Virus record (IMG/VR): IMGVR_UViG_3300047554_000608
Location: 1 to 30,171 of that record
Source: a virus
Reading direction: 5' to 3' (one strand)
Length of the DNA: 30,171 bases
The position numbers and the translations under genes were made by a program. The notes under the pieces were generated by a model. The model did not search any database and was not told the origin of the DNA. It saw only the letters and a list, made by a program, of their open reading frames with translations. Below, in pieces: positions 23,211 through 30,171 of this stretch (within the stretch, counting starts at the first letter, position 1; every line of letters starts with the position of its first letter).

Positions 23211-25067
23211 CTATGGTGCTAAGGGTACATTAGGTAGTAAGTCTGTCTGTGCTGGTGCTTCTGGTACTGCTATGGGTGCTACTGGTGCTGCTTCCTGTGG
23301 TAGAGGAGCTGGTGCTTGTTGCTGTTTCATCATATCAGCATCATCTATAAATCTTAACACATGTTGTAGTCTATCTTCTGGAACTTCATCTAGTCTGCCT
23401 TGAACATAGTACTTGTGACCATACTCGATAGCCTTGTCTAGGTTCATGTAAGGTTCAGGTGGTAAATAGACATCTTCATTGATCATCTTGGCTAACTGTT
23501 TCTCTATCAGGTCGTTGTTGGCTGTCTGTAGGGACACGAAGGAGTCGAGGTCTGGGTACTCTAGCAGTTGTAGGGCTGCGTCCTTGTCAATAAACCCAGC
23601 TTGGACTAGTTCTTGTACCTTCTGTAACTTACCGGCTGGACTACTAGGTAGTAGAGAGACAGGCCATGTCTTCATGATGAACTCATCTTCATCTATGTCT
23701 ACATCCTTCCACTTGATAGACTTAATGAAGGTGGAACCAGGGACAGTCACACTGATGTTCTTATCCTGCTCATAGAGATCCTTAGAGATATTAACTATGA
23801 TCTTAGCTAGGTCTAAGAAGGTCTTCTCATATCTCATGGCAGTCAACATGAAGCGTTCTGACTCTATATCAGAGTACTCGCGTAAAGCTACTCCTGAATC
23901 TAGACCAGCTGGTTTACGACTAGACGCTGAGAGTTGGGACACCCCAGATAACTCATAGGCACTACTAATCAGCCACTTAAGATGATTATAGACCTCTGGG
24001 TTCATGGCAGTAGGAGTATCAAAAGTAGGTTTATTGCCTGTATATTTGACGATAGCACCGATGTCGTTGTTAAGGTGGGAAGTGACTACATTAGACCCTT
24101 GCTCAATGAATGCCCTAGGAACAGCAACTCTGTCCTGTGCTATCTGGATTGATCTCAAAGTCTTGTTGATGGATAGTTGGATACCTTTAAGTTCCTCTGC
24201 TACACCACTACCAAAGAAGCCACTAATCCTATCATTCCACCTAAAGAACACAAAGGGGAAGTAGGACTTAACATAAGGTTCACTAAACAGACAAGCAGTC
24301 TCTATGCACCAAGTGTGCTTTCCTGGCTTATCATCAGAGTAAGGTAGACGCCATGACTCTACTACCTTAACTACATCATCGATAGACTCAACACCATAAG
24401 GTAGTCCTGATGAAGCCGCCATGATAGCTACTCTGTGTTCTGGGAATAACTCTAGGAGTACATCACGTGACATATACTTAACTTGATGGATCTGCTTAGG
24501 CGAAGCATTAGCACCTTCAATTTGGTCTACCCTAAGTTCATCGATAAAGACCTTCTCTACTCTAATCCTGCCATCTTTAGTGAAGACCTTGAGAGCACCA
24601 GTGCCAAATACACAGGCATCCATGAACATGCGTTCTGCTAACTCATAGATATTACAGTCATAAAATACACCAGCAACATAATCAGTCAACTTCTTGCCAC
24701 GCTCACGCTGTAACCAGTCACCATTATTAGTCAAAAACATAGGCTTAGGTCGGTTCTTAGCTATCTTAGAGCATGCTGTATCAGCTACTGACTTGATAAC
24801 ATTATAAGTTATCCTGTTCTGTAGTAGAGTGTCAGGTCTAGTGTTCTGTGCTAAAGCGTACTGAGCAAACCCTAGGAGTTCGAGGTCGGAGTAAAGCCTA
24901 GCATGTTGTATGTTGAGGTTGTGCTGATAGTTAGACTGCTTTTCAATAGAAGCTACTACACTGAATACTGAGGAGTGTAGTTCAGCATCTGATAGGGTCC
25001 ACCAACGATAATTAGAGGTATTCTGAGCAACGTTGGTACCAATATACTCTTGCTTAATGTTTGCCAT
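23211..25067 (-). CDS. Portal protein
   Basis: A 618-aa protein in the place expected between terminase and scaffold. The N-terminal half has LEQNRITYNVIKSVADTACS-type text (RITYNVIKSVADTACSKIAK at about 83-102) and MDACVFGTGALKVFTKDGRI (about 147-166), both typical of podovirus portals. FPFVFFRWNDRISGFFGSGV, EELKGIQLSINKTLRSIQIA and then SRKPAGLDSGVALREYSDIE (about 385-405) are also characteristic. The C-terminus is Pro/Gln/Ala-rich after a helical barrel-like region. Twelve copies form the DNA-translocating ring at one vertex. It starts 3 nt after the 53-aa ORF. Confidence 0.9.
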   Translation of the reverse strand: MANIKQEYIGTNVAQNTSNYRWWTLSDAELHSSVFSVVASIEKQSNYQHNLNIQHARLYSDLELLGFAQYALAQNTRPDTLLQNRITYNVIKSVADTACSKIAKNRPKPMFLTNNGDWLQRERGKKLTDYVAGVFYDCNIYELAERMFMDACVFGTGALKVFTKDGRIRVEKVFIDELRVDQIEGANASPKQIHQVKYMSRDVLLELFPEHRVAIMAASSGLPYGVESIDDVVKVVESWRLPYSDDKPGKHTWCIETACLFSEPYVKSYFPFVFFRWNDRISGFFGSGVAEELKGIQLSINKTLRSIQIAQDRVAVPRAFIEQGSNVVTSHLNNDIGAIVKYTGNKPTFDTPTAMNPEVYNHLKWLISSAYELSGVSQLSASSRKPAGLDSGVALREYSDIESERFMLTAMRYEKTFLDLAKIIVNISKDLYEQDKNISVTVPGSTFIKSIKWKDVDIDEDEFIMKTWPVSLLPSSPAGKLQKVQELVQAGFIDKDAALQLLEYPDLDSFVSLQTANNDLIEKQLAKMINEDVYLPPEPYMNLDKAIEYGHKYYVQGRLDEVPEDRLQHVLRFIDDADMMKQQQAPAPLPQEAAPVAPIAVPEAPAQTDLLPNVPLAP

Positions 25068-25070
25068 GAA

Positions 25071-25232
25071 TTACCTCGAGGAGTAATAGAGTAGATCATC
25101 ATCTACTGTTGTGTGTTTTGGTTGATCGTGCTGACTACGGTATATGGTAATGCCATCTACTTCAACTTTATCTATGGAGTGTCTCTGCATAAGTTTCATG
25201 AGTTGCTCAATAAACTCTAACTTCTCATTCAT
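25071..25232 (-). CDS. Small ORF between terminase and portal (53 aa)
   Basis: A 53-aa ORF with a strong AAAGGAGATACA ribosome site and a stop 3 nt before the portal ATG, filling an otherwise empty gap. The N-terminal half is helical (NEKLEFIEQLMKLMQRHSI), followed by a short strand pair (KVEVDGITIYRS) and an Asp/Tyr-rich tail. It has no membrane segment. The tight spacing on the portal side supports real translation. The function is unknown; translational coupling with the portal or a small packaging factor are options. Confidence 0.7.
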   Translation of the reverse strand: MNEKLEFIEQLMKLMQRHSIDKVEVDGITIYRSQHDQPKHTTVDDDLLYYSSR

Positions 25233-25286
25233 TGTATCTCCTTTGTGTGCTATAAATAGTGTAGTGGTTAGTAATAAGCTATAGGT

Positions 25287-26702
25287 TTATAACATGTTGT
25301 CTTCATTCTTGATTGCTAACAGACGCTCTTCTTCTTGATCCCACCACTTATTAACAGCAGCTTCACTATTAGGATGTGGTGTGTCAAACTTGGGTGACCA
25401 AGCATACTGATGACACCATCTCCAGGCATACAACATAGCATCACTTAAGTGGTTGTCACAAGAACTATGTTCAACAAACACACCAGCTTCACGTTTCTTG
25501 ACATCCCAGACTAGGTTAACCCATTCTTGACGTAGTTGATCTGTAGTTGACCTTAGGAGTTTGATGTTGCCTAGTATTAGGTCTGAGTTGAACATCTCTA
25601 TATAAGCTTTCTTATCTGACTTTATGGCTGCTACTAAGGGTATGGAGTAGCGTCGCTTAAGTTCCTCTACTACCTGCTTAGAAGCACCATCAACCACCAT
25701 GGTAGCAAAGTTGTATCTATTCCTAAGTTCCTTTATCTTATCGGCTACGTCACTTACTATCATATGTTTGGCGCTGAAGGTCTCTACTACATATAGTTCT
25801 TTAGCATGCTCAGAGTAAGCTGTCACTACAAAAGCTGTTGCATCCTCATAACCCAGGTCAATACCTAGGACGTAGTTGTAATTGAGGTTAGGTAGTGTTT
25901 CCACTAAGTTCCTATGACTATCAAACCTATAGATAAGTGACGCATCATCTATATACCACTCGTTTAGGTACATACGCTTAAAGGATGGAGTATCTTGTAT
26001 GCCAGGGTGAGTCTCAATTAGACTCTCCATTTCAGCCTTAAAGTTGTCTTTCATATGGGGGTTGTCGAGTGCACTCCACTTATGAACTGACCAACCTGGT
26101 TGTTTACCGGTAGTTATATCATAGTAAAGTCCACGGGTGATGTCAGAAGTAGTAGAGATAAGACAGATGGTACCCCGATAGTCAGCTACAGCCGGTTTAA
26201 GTACCTCATAGACTAGCTTATGCAGGTCTTGAGTATACATAGCGGCTTCATCAATGATACATAGCTTAAACTTCTGACCTAGTAGTTTGTCCATCTCGGC
26301 GGGCTTAGCATCTACTCCTAGGAGGTAGATAACAGAGCCATTGGGTAGGGTGTAACTTAATTCGCTGGCGTTGAACTTGGCGTGTAACTTAAAGCGTTCA
26401 TTGATGCTACTCAATATATCCTTAACCATGATCCGCTTAGCTTCAGCCCGTGTTAAACCGATATACACCACGGATACACCAGGGTTCTCATAAGCTTCCT
26501 TGAATAGGTATAGGCCAGCACCATAGGACTTACCTGCTCTACGAGTACACTGTGCCACCTTTAATCTTGAAGGATCTAGGATGAAGTTAGTTTGGGTAGT
26601 AAACTCTTTCTCTATGAAGCTAAGTGGTGCTTCACTCTTTCTTCTTAAGAGTTCTTCTAATATTAGTTGTGCTTGCAATCTGTTCATTCTTAGTGTGCTC
26701 AT
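25287..26702 (-). CDS. Terminase large subunit (ATPase-nuclease)
   Basis: A 471-aa protein. The ATPase domain has Walker A QCTRRAGKS at 51-59, Walker B LCIIDEA at 147-153 (Glu152 catalytic) and coupling motif LISTTSD at 181-187. The RNase H-fold nuclease has Asp282 in LGIDLGYED, Asp338 in MVVDGAS and Asp421 in HLSDAMLYAW. It cuts concatemers and drives DNA into the procapsid through the portal. The ribosome site of the ATG at 26702 is weak, and the start overlaps the upstream 82-aa gene by 71 nt; a later start at Met6 (26687) is possible. The length and motif order are those of podovirus TerL. Confidence 0.95.
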   Translation of the reverse strand: MSTLRMNRLQAQLILEELLRRKSEAPLSFIEKEFTTQTNFILDPSRLKVAQCTRRAGKSYGAGLYLFKEAYENPGVSVVYIGLTRAEAKRIMVKDILSSINERFKLHAKFNASELSYTLPNGSVIYLLGVDAKPAEMDKLLGQKFKLCIIDEAAMYTQDLHKLVYEVLKPAVADYRGTICLISTTSDITRGLYYDITTGKQPGWSVHKWSALDNPHMKDNFKAEMESLIETHPGIQDTPSFKRMYLNEWYIDDASLIYRFDSHRNLVETLPNLNYNYVLGIDLGYEDATAFVVTAYSEHAKELYVVETFSAKHMIVSDVADKIKELRNRYNFATMVVDGASKQVVEELKRRYSIPLVAAIKSDKKAYIEMFNSDLILGNIKLLRSTTDQLRQEWVNLVWDVKKREAGVFVEHSSCDNHLSDAMLYAWRWCHQYAWSPKFDTPHPNSEAAVNKWWDQEEERLLAIKNEDNML

Positions 26703-26880
26703 TGGAGTCTACCTTCATCCACGGTATGTTAGTTGCTGGAATGACTATGACTTGACCATTGAACTCTACGTGTAATAGGAAACCATCAAACCACATCTCA
26801 TACTTATTCTCTGGTATGAATGTAAGTTCATCATTACCTATTCTTACGGACTGGAATAACTTAACTGACGTAATCTTCAT
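26632..26880 (-). CDS. Small beta-rich protein upstream of terminase (82 aa)
   Basis: An 82-aa ORF 3 nt after the GNAT gene. Residues 1-57 read as a compact beta protein (MKITSVKLFQSVRI, NKYEMWFDGFLLHVEFNG, VIVIPATNIPWMKV). The last 25 residues are polar and lie in the region overlapping terminase by 71 nt. The beta part ends just where the overlap begins, so the tail may be dispensable. Small proteins of this style occur next to terminase in other podoviruses, but I cannot name the family. The ribosome site is weak, suggesting translational coupling to the GNAT gene. Confidence 0.65.
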   Translation of the reverse strand: MKITSVKLFQSVRIGNDELTFIPENKYEMWFDGFLLHVEFNGQVIVIPATNIPWMKVDSNEHTKNEQIASTTNIRRTLKKKE

Positions 26881-26883
26881 AGT

Positions 26884-27318
26884 CTATCTCATTAAGTAGG
26901 GATTATAGGTTAACTTGAACTTACAACTAGCTTCCCTCAGGTTCCTAGGAGCATGAGAGATGAAGGTTGTAGTTTCACCAAAGTTAGGTATGTAAGCGTT
27001 AATCAGCATCTTAGCTATGCCTAACTTGCGGTAAGCGTGCTTCACGTAGACGAAGTGCACTATACTGGTAGAAGCTAGAAGCTCTATTACTGAGTAACCA
27101 AAGATATGTCCATCGTCTTCACCTTCACACATAACGCTTACTATTACATTAGGTTTCTGTAATAGACTGGTTATGATGTTCTTATGCTCTAAGAAGAACA
27201 CATCATTACTTAACTCACTAGCAAAGTTAGAGTTACGGTAGGATTTGAGCCAAGTGGAGAAGATGAAGCTGGTGTCATCTGGATGGAAGGGTCGGATGGC
27301 TAAAGTAGTGGGACTCAT
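26884..27318 (-). CDS. GNAT-family acetyltransferase (144 aa)
   Basis: A 144-aa protein with the GNAT layout: an N-terminal strand and helix (LAIRPFHPDDTSFIFSTWLK), central strands (NVIVSVMCE, HIFGYSVIELL), strand 4 plus motif A (IVHFVYVKHAYRKLGIAKML at about 87-106, with the acetyl-CoA pyrophosphate loop R-K-L-G-I-A), and the C-terminal strands. The substrate is unknown. Phage acetyltransferases near terminase genes may modify a virion or host protein. It overlaps the upstream 94-aa gene by an ATGA junction and has a good GAAGGAGACGAC site. Confidence 0.82.
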   Translation of the reverse strand: MSPTTLAIRPFHPDDTSFIFSTWLKSYRNSNFASELSNDVFFLEHKNIITSLLQKPNVIVSVMCEGEDDGHIFGYSVIELLASTSIVHFVYVKHAYRKLGIAKMLINAYIPNFGETTTFISHAPRNLREASCKFKLTYNPYLMR

Positions 27319-27599
27319 GTCGTCTCCTTCTTAGTTACACCTAAATATTGAGCTGCACGCTCAGCTAGGTCATGCATCTCTTTGTCTGTCTTAGATACAT
27401 AGTTGGCAGACTTAATCTCATCTCGCTCATCCTTGGTGATAGACAGGAGAGTTCTAACATAGTCATTGAGTTTGCGTGCTTCAGTGGCATCTAGGGTAGT
27501 GCTACTAGAAGCTAAGTGCTTTATCTTATTAATATCATTCTTAATGATAAACAAGGCTTCATCTAGTATCTCTTCTGAAGCTGATCGTGTCATTTCCAT
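27315..27599 (-). CDS. Possible small terminase subunit (94 aa)
   Basis: A 94-aa, all-helical acidic protein: EEILDEALFIIKNDINKIKH, LDATEARKLNDYVRTLLSIT (about 38-57), and EMHDLAERAAQYLGVTKKE. The helix pattern and the position two genes upstream of TerL resemble short terminase small subunits of podoviruses, which oligomerise into rings and bind packaging-site DNA. No HTH is evident, so the neighbour at 27590-27955 is an alternative. Met3 (27593, ATGA overlap with the upstream stop) may be the true start, because AAGGG is better spaced from it. Confidence 0.55.
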   Translation of the reverse strand: MEMTRSASEEILDEALFIIKNDINKIKHLASSSTTLDATEARKLNDYVRTLLSITKDERDEIKSANYVSKTDKEMHDLAERAAQYLGVTKKETT

Positions 27600-27955
27600 T
27601 CACCCTTAAACATTACTTCTTTAAAATGGTTAATTACTTTCAAAATAGTGGAATGAGTGGTCTTAACTGACTTAGCTATACATCTAGAGGAGCAACCATC
27701 AGCGTGTTGACTCCAGATGAACTGATCTCTGTCTGTGGGGAACTGGTAGTGATGAAGGAACTGTCTAGCTAGGATATAGTAGGACTCAGTTGCTGTGAAG
27801 TCATCATAAGACATCTTCTTGAAGATACCAGAGGGTTTCTTGATGAAGTCGGCTACTCCATAACCATCTACTAGATACTCTATATCTTCAAAGCCACTCT
27901 GCTTAAGTTTGCCATACCATTCTCGCTGTAATTTGATAAGTGCTGTCTTATTCAT
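27590..27955 (-). CDS. HTH DNA-binding protein of the packaging cluster (121 aa)
   Basis: A 121-aa protein. The N-terminus (LIKLQREWYGKLKQSGFEDI) and a middle part with ATESYYILARQFLHHYQF lead to a C-terminal helix-turn-helix-like region (QFIWSQHADGCSSRCIAKSV and then HSTILKVINHFKEVM, about 78-116) of resolvase/sigma-region-4 character. It probably binds DNA, as a packaging-site recogniser or late-gene regulator. It overlaps the 94-aa gene by 10 nt and starts after AAGGTAAGACC. Confidence 0.65.
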   Translation of the reverse strand: MNKTALIKLQREWYGKLKQSGFEDIEYLVDGYGVADFIKKPSGIFKKMSYDDFTATESYYILARQFLHHYQFPTDRDQFIWSQHADGCSSRCIAKSVKTTHSTILKVINHFKEVMFKGEWK

Positions 27956-27964
27956 GGTCTTACC

Positions 27965-28609
27965 TTAATCTAAGATGTAAGCAACTAGTTTGTCCTCTTC
28001 TATAGTGAAGGCTAAAGAACCATAGTCTTCAATCATGGCCTTAAGAGCAACTACATTAGTAGGGTAGTCTAGCTTGAGTGATATTGGAAAGCGTTCTATC
28101 AGTTTCTTGTCTAAGGCAGTAACTTCTTCCATCACGGTGTGTTGATCAGAACCTAGTGCTTCATGCTTCTCCATTAAAGCATTAAGTTCGTTGGTGTAAA
28201 CCTCATTATCATGGCGTCTAACTGGTTTACCTGAGTGTCTGTAGAGGGTAAAGTGCTTCAACTTCTTTCTCCTTAAATCATTAGAATTAGGTCTATTGGC
28301 TACTGTCATTGGGAAGGAGTAGTAACGACCATATGTTTCTTGTAACTTAACGTCTTTGAACTCTAATCCCTTAACAAAGTCATAAGCATTATATTCAACT
28401 TGATATAAGCCTAACTTTTCCATAACGATATTAAAGGCATGGTGGCTATACTTGTTATAAGGGATCTTTAGGGCTTGGTACATAGACTTACGCATTGGTG
28501 ATCTAATGACACGCGACTGCTTGTTGAAGTGGAAGGTTTCCCTGATGAACTCTTCCATACGCTTCACTGTGACAACCGTTTCTATAACTTTATCCTGTGT
28601 TAAGTCCAT
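27965..28609 (-). CDS. Hypothetical protein, 214 aa
   Basis: A soluble 214-aa protein, basic in the N-terminal half (FNKQSRVIRSPMRKSMYQAL, then DLRRKKLKHFTLYRHSGKPV) and acidic at the C-terminus, with mixed helices (VMEEVTALDKKLIERF). It has no signal peptide, membrane helix or muramidase/amidase motif, so it is not an obvious endolysin. It starts 2 nt after the coiled-coil/TM gene. The basic patches suggest nucleic-acid contact. I do not recognise the family. Confidence 0.68.
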   Translation of the reverse strand: MDLTQDKVIETVVTVKRMEEFIRETFHFNKQSRVIRSPMRKSMYQALKIPYNKYSHHAFNIVMEKLGLYQVEYNAYDFVKGLEFKDVKLQETYGRYYSFPMTVANRPNSNDLRRKKLKHFTLYRHSGKPVRRHDNEVYTNELNALMEKHEALGSDQHTVMEEVTALDKKLIERFPISLKLDYPTNVVALKAMIEDYGSLAFTIEEDKLVAYILD

Positions 28610-28611
28610 AG

Positions 28612-28935
28612 TTACGGCCTCATCATACGCAGGAGAGCATATAACAAAGATACAGCAGCAGATGATGTAAGCACAAACTTGACTATCCCCACCACAGTCC
28701 TAAACTCTTTACGGAAGTCATCTATAATGTGAAGCTGTTGCTCTAGGAGATCTGTGCGCTTAATGTGATAAGCTAGATCCTTTTGGATGTTCTCTTGTGA
28801 GTTGGTCATAGAGGAGAAGAAGGTAGACTGGTTGGTTACGATTGACTGTAAGGCGTGGTTTAGGTCATCAATCTTCTTATCAACTTTGTATAGACGTTGT
28901 GCTATAGAGTGGTTAGAAGAATCAAAGTTACTCAT
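28612..28935 (-). CDS. Coiled-coil protein with C-terminal membrane helix (XhlA/holin-like)
   Basis: A 107-aa protein. Residues about 11-80 form a coiled coil (RLYKVDKKIDDLNHALQSIV, QKDLAYHIKRTDLLEQQLHI), and residues 81-103 (VVGIVKFVLTSSAAVSLLYA) a membrane helix with a short basic C-terminus. The layout matches the XhlA/haemolysin-type small proteins found in phage lysis cassettes. It lies after the tandem-repeat array and starts behind TAGGAGTAATA. With the two-helix protein at 29043-29255 it probably forms the membrane part of the lysis system. Confidence 0.68.
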   Translation of the reverse strand: MSNFDSSNHSIAQRLYKVDKKIDDLNHALQSIVTNQSTFFSSMTNSQENIQKDLAYHIKRTDLLEQQLHIIDDFRKEFRTVVGIVKFVLTSSAAVSLLYALLRMMRP

Positions 28936-28960
28936 TATTACTCCTATCTTAGTTGTGTTA

Positions 28961-29040
28961 CTGTCACATTATAACATGATCTATGTCATTATAACATACG
29001 CTGTGTTATTATAACGTCTTCTATGTTAAATTATCAGCAC
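28961..29040 (-). repeat. Four 20-bp tandem repeats carrying extended -10 boxes
   Basis: The units begin at 28961, 28981, 29001 and 29021, each starting CT(A/G)TGT- or CTGTCAC-like text. Units 1-3 contain ATTATAAC at exactly 20-bp spacing (28968, 28988, 29008). Read on the minus strand, each gives TATAAT, and two are preceded by TG (TGTTATAAT, extended -10). The core TGT(T/C)ATTATAACA is also nearly palindromic, like an operator half-site pair. The array fills the gap between the holin candidate and the coiled-coil/TM gene. It could be overlapping promoters, an operator array, or iterons. Confidence 0.65.
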
Positions 29041-29042
29041 TA

Positions 29043-29255
29043 TTACTTAAGGTCCCTAATAACAGACTCAGTGCACACTTTATCATCCTGAGCAGCAGCC
29101 CTGACAAACATAGCCTTTTGGCCAGCGCGTGCACCCACGTAAGACAGGATGATGCCAGATATGGCCATGGACACATCAAGATCCTTGACTATACCCAGTA
29201 TAGTCAGTGAGACTATACCGAGTATAGACAGGATATAAGAGTTAGAGAACTTCAT
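29043..29255 (-). CDS. Putative two-helix holin (70 aa)
   Basis: A 70-aa protein with two hydrophobic stretches: 8-23 (LSILGIVSLTILGIVK) and about 29-42 (SMAISGIILSYVGA), with a charged hydrophilic C-terminus (RAAAQDDKVCTESVIRDLK). The size and topology fit a class II holin that would open the inner membrane at lysis. It lies 1 nt after the 38-aa ORF, downstream of the fibre gene and upstream of the coiled-coil/TM protein, forming a lysis-type cluster. No endolysin gene is adjacent. Its stop abuts the repeat array. Confidence 0.65.
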   Translation of the reverse strand: MKFSNSYILSILGIVSLTILGIVKDLDVSMAISGIILSYVGARAGQKAMFVRAAAQDDKVCTESVIRDLK

Positions 29256-29256
29256 G

Positions 29257-29373
29257 TTATCCCCTGTTAAAGTGTTTCTCTACTAGCTTCTTAATAGAAC
29301 GCTTCTTAAGTTTGGCATGGCATAGGTCGCGTAACTTGTTGAGTTCTTCTAAGATCTGCTCTTGTAGAGTCAT
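29257..29373 (-). CDS. Small basic ORF (38 aa) between fibre and holin candidate
   Basis: A 38-aa ORF from an ATG 11 nt after the fibre stop (AAGGTACCTA in front) to a TAA 1 nt before the holin ATG. It is a single amphipathic, strongly basic helix (EQILEELNKLRDLCHAKLKK then RSIKKLVEKHF). The tight fit between two genes supports translation. The function is unknown; it could regulate holin translation by coupling. Confidence 0.55.
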   Translation of the reverse strand: MTLQEQILEELNKLRDLCHAKLKKRSIKKLVEKHFNRG

Positions 29374-29384
29374 TAGGTACCTTA

Positions 29385-30171
29385 CTATCCTAAGAACACG
29401 ATTGAAGCCCAGTTATCGAATCCAGCGTAAGATGGATTGCTTTCCCCTAGTTTATACAACTGATCTCCATTATTTCTAACAAACGCCATCACAGCCCGTA
29501 TCTCTTGTCCTGCTGTCAATGGATATGTTATAGAGAAGTTATCTTCTACTGTCTGAAGAATATCACTAGGAAGACCTTGTACACCGGTATATCTACGTCT
29601 AAAAGATGTAGTGTAAGTCGCTGTACCATTTACCTGGAATCCCGAATATCCACCCATTTCTACTACCGGGGTACCACTAATAAACTCTGCTCTAAAAGTT
29701 GCCGATATATGATAAAGACCAGTTACAGGAACCGTAAATGTCCCAGTAGATGCATTAAAGGTAAAAGTACCTCTTGATGCAACTAGTGCACCGATGATAG
29801 GCATTGGCACACCATTACCATATGTTGTAGTTGAGGTATTACGCCATAAAGCATAAGGTATATTTGGGTGCAACACAGGGCTAGTAAAAGTCTTAACTCC
29901 TGCTATACTCTGATCACCAGTCGTGTAAACCCCGTTAGTTACGGTACCCGCATTGCCTGTGATACTACCTGTGATGGTGGAACTAAATGTCTTAGCACCA
30001 GCGAAGGTCTGAGTCCCAGTGGTCACCAATCCTGAGTTAGTAGCAGAAGCAGCACCGTTAGTAGTAGTCCCAAATCCACCTACAGGATCAGTGACACCAT
30101 TGAAGGTCTTATTGCCTGCAAATGTCTGGGTCCCAGTAGTTACCAACCCCGATGTAGAAGCTGATGCAGCA
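29385..30171 (-). CDS. Tail fibre C-terminal part with C1q-like tip, 5' end beyond window
   Basis: The frame is open to the right edge, so the N-terminus is missing. An in-frame TTG at 30146 is not a credible start. The visible part begins with a repeat containing LVTTGTQTFAG-KTF (39-aa period between the first two copies, a third degenerate copy about 33 aa later), typical of trimeric phage fibre shafts. The last ~150 residues form a C1q/TNF-like jelly roll: RGTFTFNASTGTFTVPVTGL, YHISATFRAEF, ... and a final WASIVFLG strand. Such tips bind receptors and need trimerisation. It lies upstream of the lysis-type genes. If the window ends are joined, this fragment continues in frame from the spike at 1-1649. 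Confidence 0.85.
   Translation of the reverse strand, partial: AASASTSGLVTTGTQTFAGNKTFNGVTDPVGGFGTTTNGAASATNSGLVTTGTQTFAGAKTFSSTITGSITGNAGTVTNGVYTTGDQSIAGVKTFTSPVLHPNIPYALWRNTSTTTYGNGVPMPIIGALVASRGTFTFNASTGTFTVPVTGLYHISATFRAEFISGTPVVEMGGYSGFQVNGTATYTTSFRRRYTGVQGLPSDILQTVEDNFSITYPLTAGQEIRAVMAFVRNNGDQLYKLGESNPSYAGFDNWASIVFLG

Noticed and set aside
24004-24264. Plus-strand ORF within the portal gene
   Set aside because: It is antisense to conserved portal sequence and has no independent support. The same applies to the plus-strand ORFs at 9713-10003, 12492-12812, 21395-21733 and 29505-29777.
28961-29040. CRISPR-like array
   Set aside because: The 20-bp units are contiguous, with no spacers of constant length, and there are no cas genes.
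1-30171. Terminal direct repeats or att sites
   Set aside because: I saw no shared sequence between the two ends and no integrase, excisionase or repressor cluster.

Overview
The window looks like most or all of the genome of a short-tailed (podovirus-type) double-stranded DNA phage. Every gene I can support lies on the minus strand, so transcription runs from high to low coordinates. Genes are tightly packed, with 1-4 nt gaps or overlaps, ATGA/TAATG junctions and good Shine-Dalgarno sequences. There are no tRNAs, rRNAs, transposons or CRISPR arrays. Large gly-zipper/coiled-coil ejection proteins and a phage lipoprotein with Ser at +2 suggest a Gram-negative host. The host cannot be named from the sequence.

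Layout in transcription order (right to left): (1) 30171-28600: the C-terminal part of a repeat-rich tail fibre with a C1q-like end, a 38-aa ORF, a small two-helix holin candidate, an array of four 20-bp repeats carrying three TATAAT boxes, and a coiled-coil/TM protein. (2) 28600-25290: packaging cluster, with an unknown 214-aa protein, an HTH protein, a possible small terminase, a GNAT acetyltransferase, a small beta-type protein and the large terminase. (3) 25230-21040: a 53-aa ORF, portal, scaffold, major capsid protein and a strong terminator. (4) 20920-8900: an HNH homing endonuclease, an acidic 99-aa protein, the head-tail adaptor, tail fibre parts, a 991-aa nozzle-like protein, an Ala/Gln-rich protein with an S74 chaperone domain, and two large internal/ejection proteins. 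(5) 8880-5050: a TATAAT box followed at once by an 80-nt rod-shaped RNA, a 95-aa protein, a winged-helix replication initiator with a likely origin inside it, a DnaB-type helicase, a ribbon-helix-helix regulator and two further proteins. (6) 5040-1: a single-gene unit with its own promoter and terminator (probable decoration protein), two HNH endonucleases, a 99-aa protein, a lipoprotein, a good promoter, a 116-aa virion protein and the first 549 codons of a beta-helix tail spike.

Replication appears lambda-like: a WH-domain initiator with iteron-like palindromes in its linker, plus a phage helicase. No DNA polymerase, primase or RNA polymerase gene is visible, so host enzymes would do most of the work. 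No canonical endolysin is recognisable. The two truncated ORFs at the window ends join in frame if the ends are ligated, so the window may be a complete circularly permuted genome opened inside one fibre/spike gene.

The most interesting non-coding signals are the G-U-rich two-stem RNA at 8781-8860, the out-of-frame 19-bp palindromic repeats at 8066-8107 inside the initiator gene, and the 20-bp repeat array at 28961-29040.
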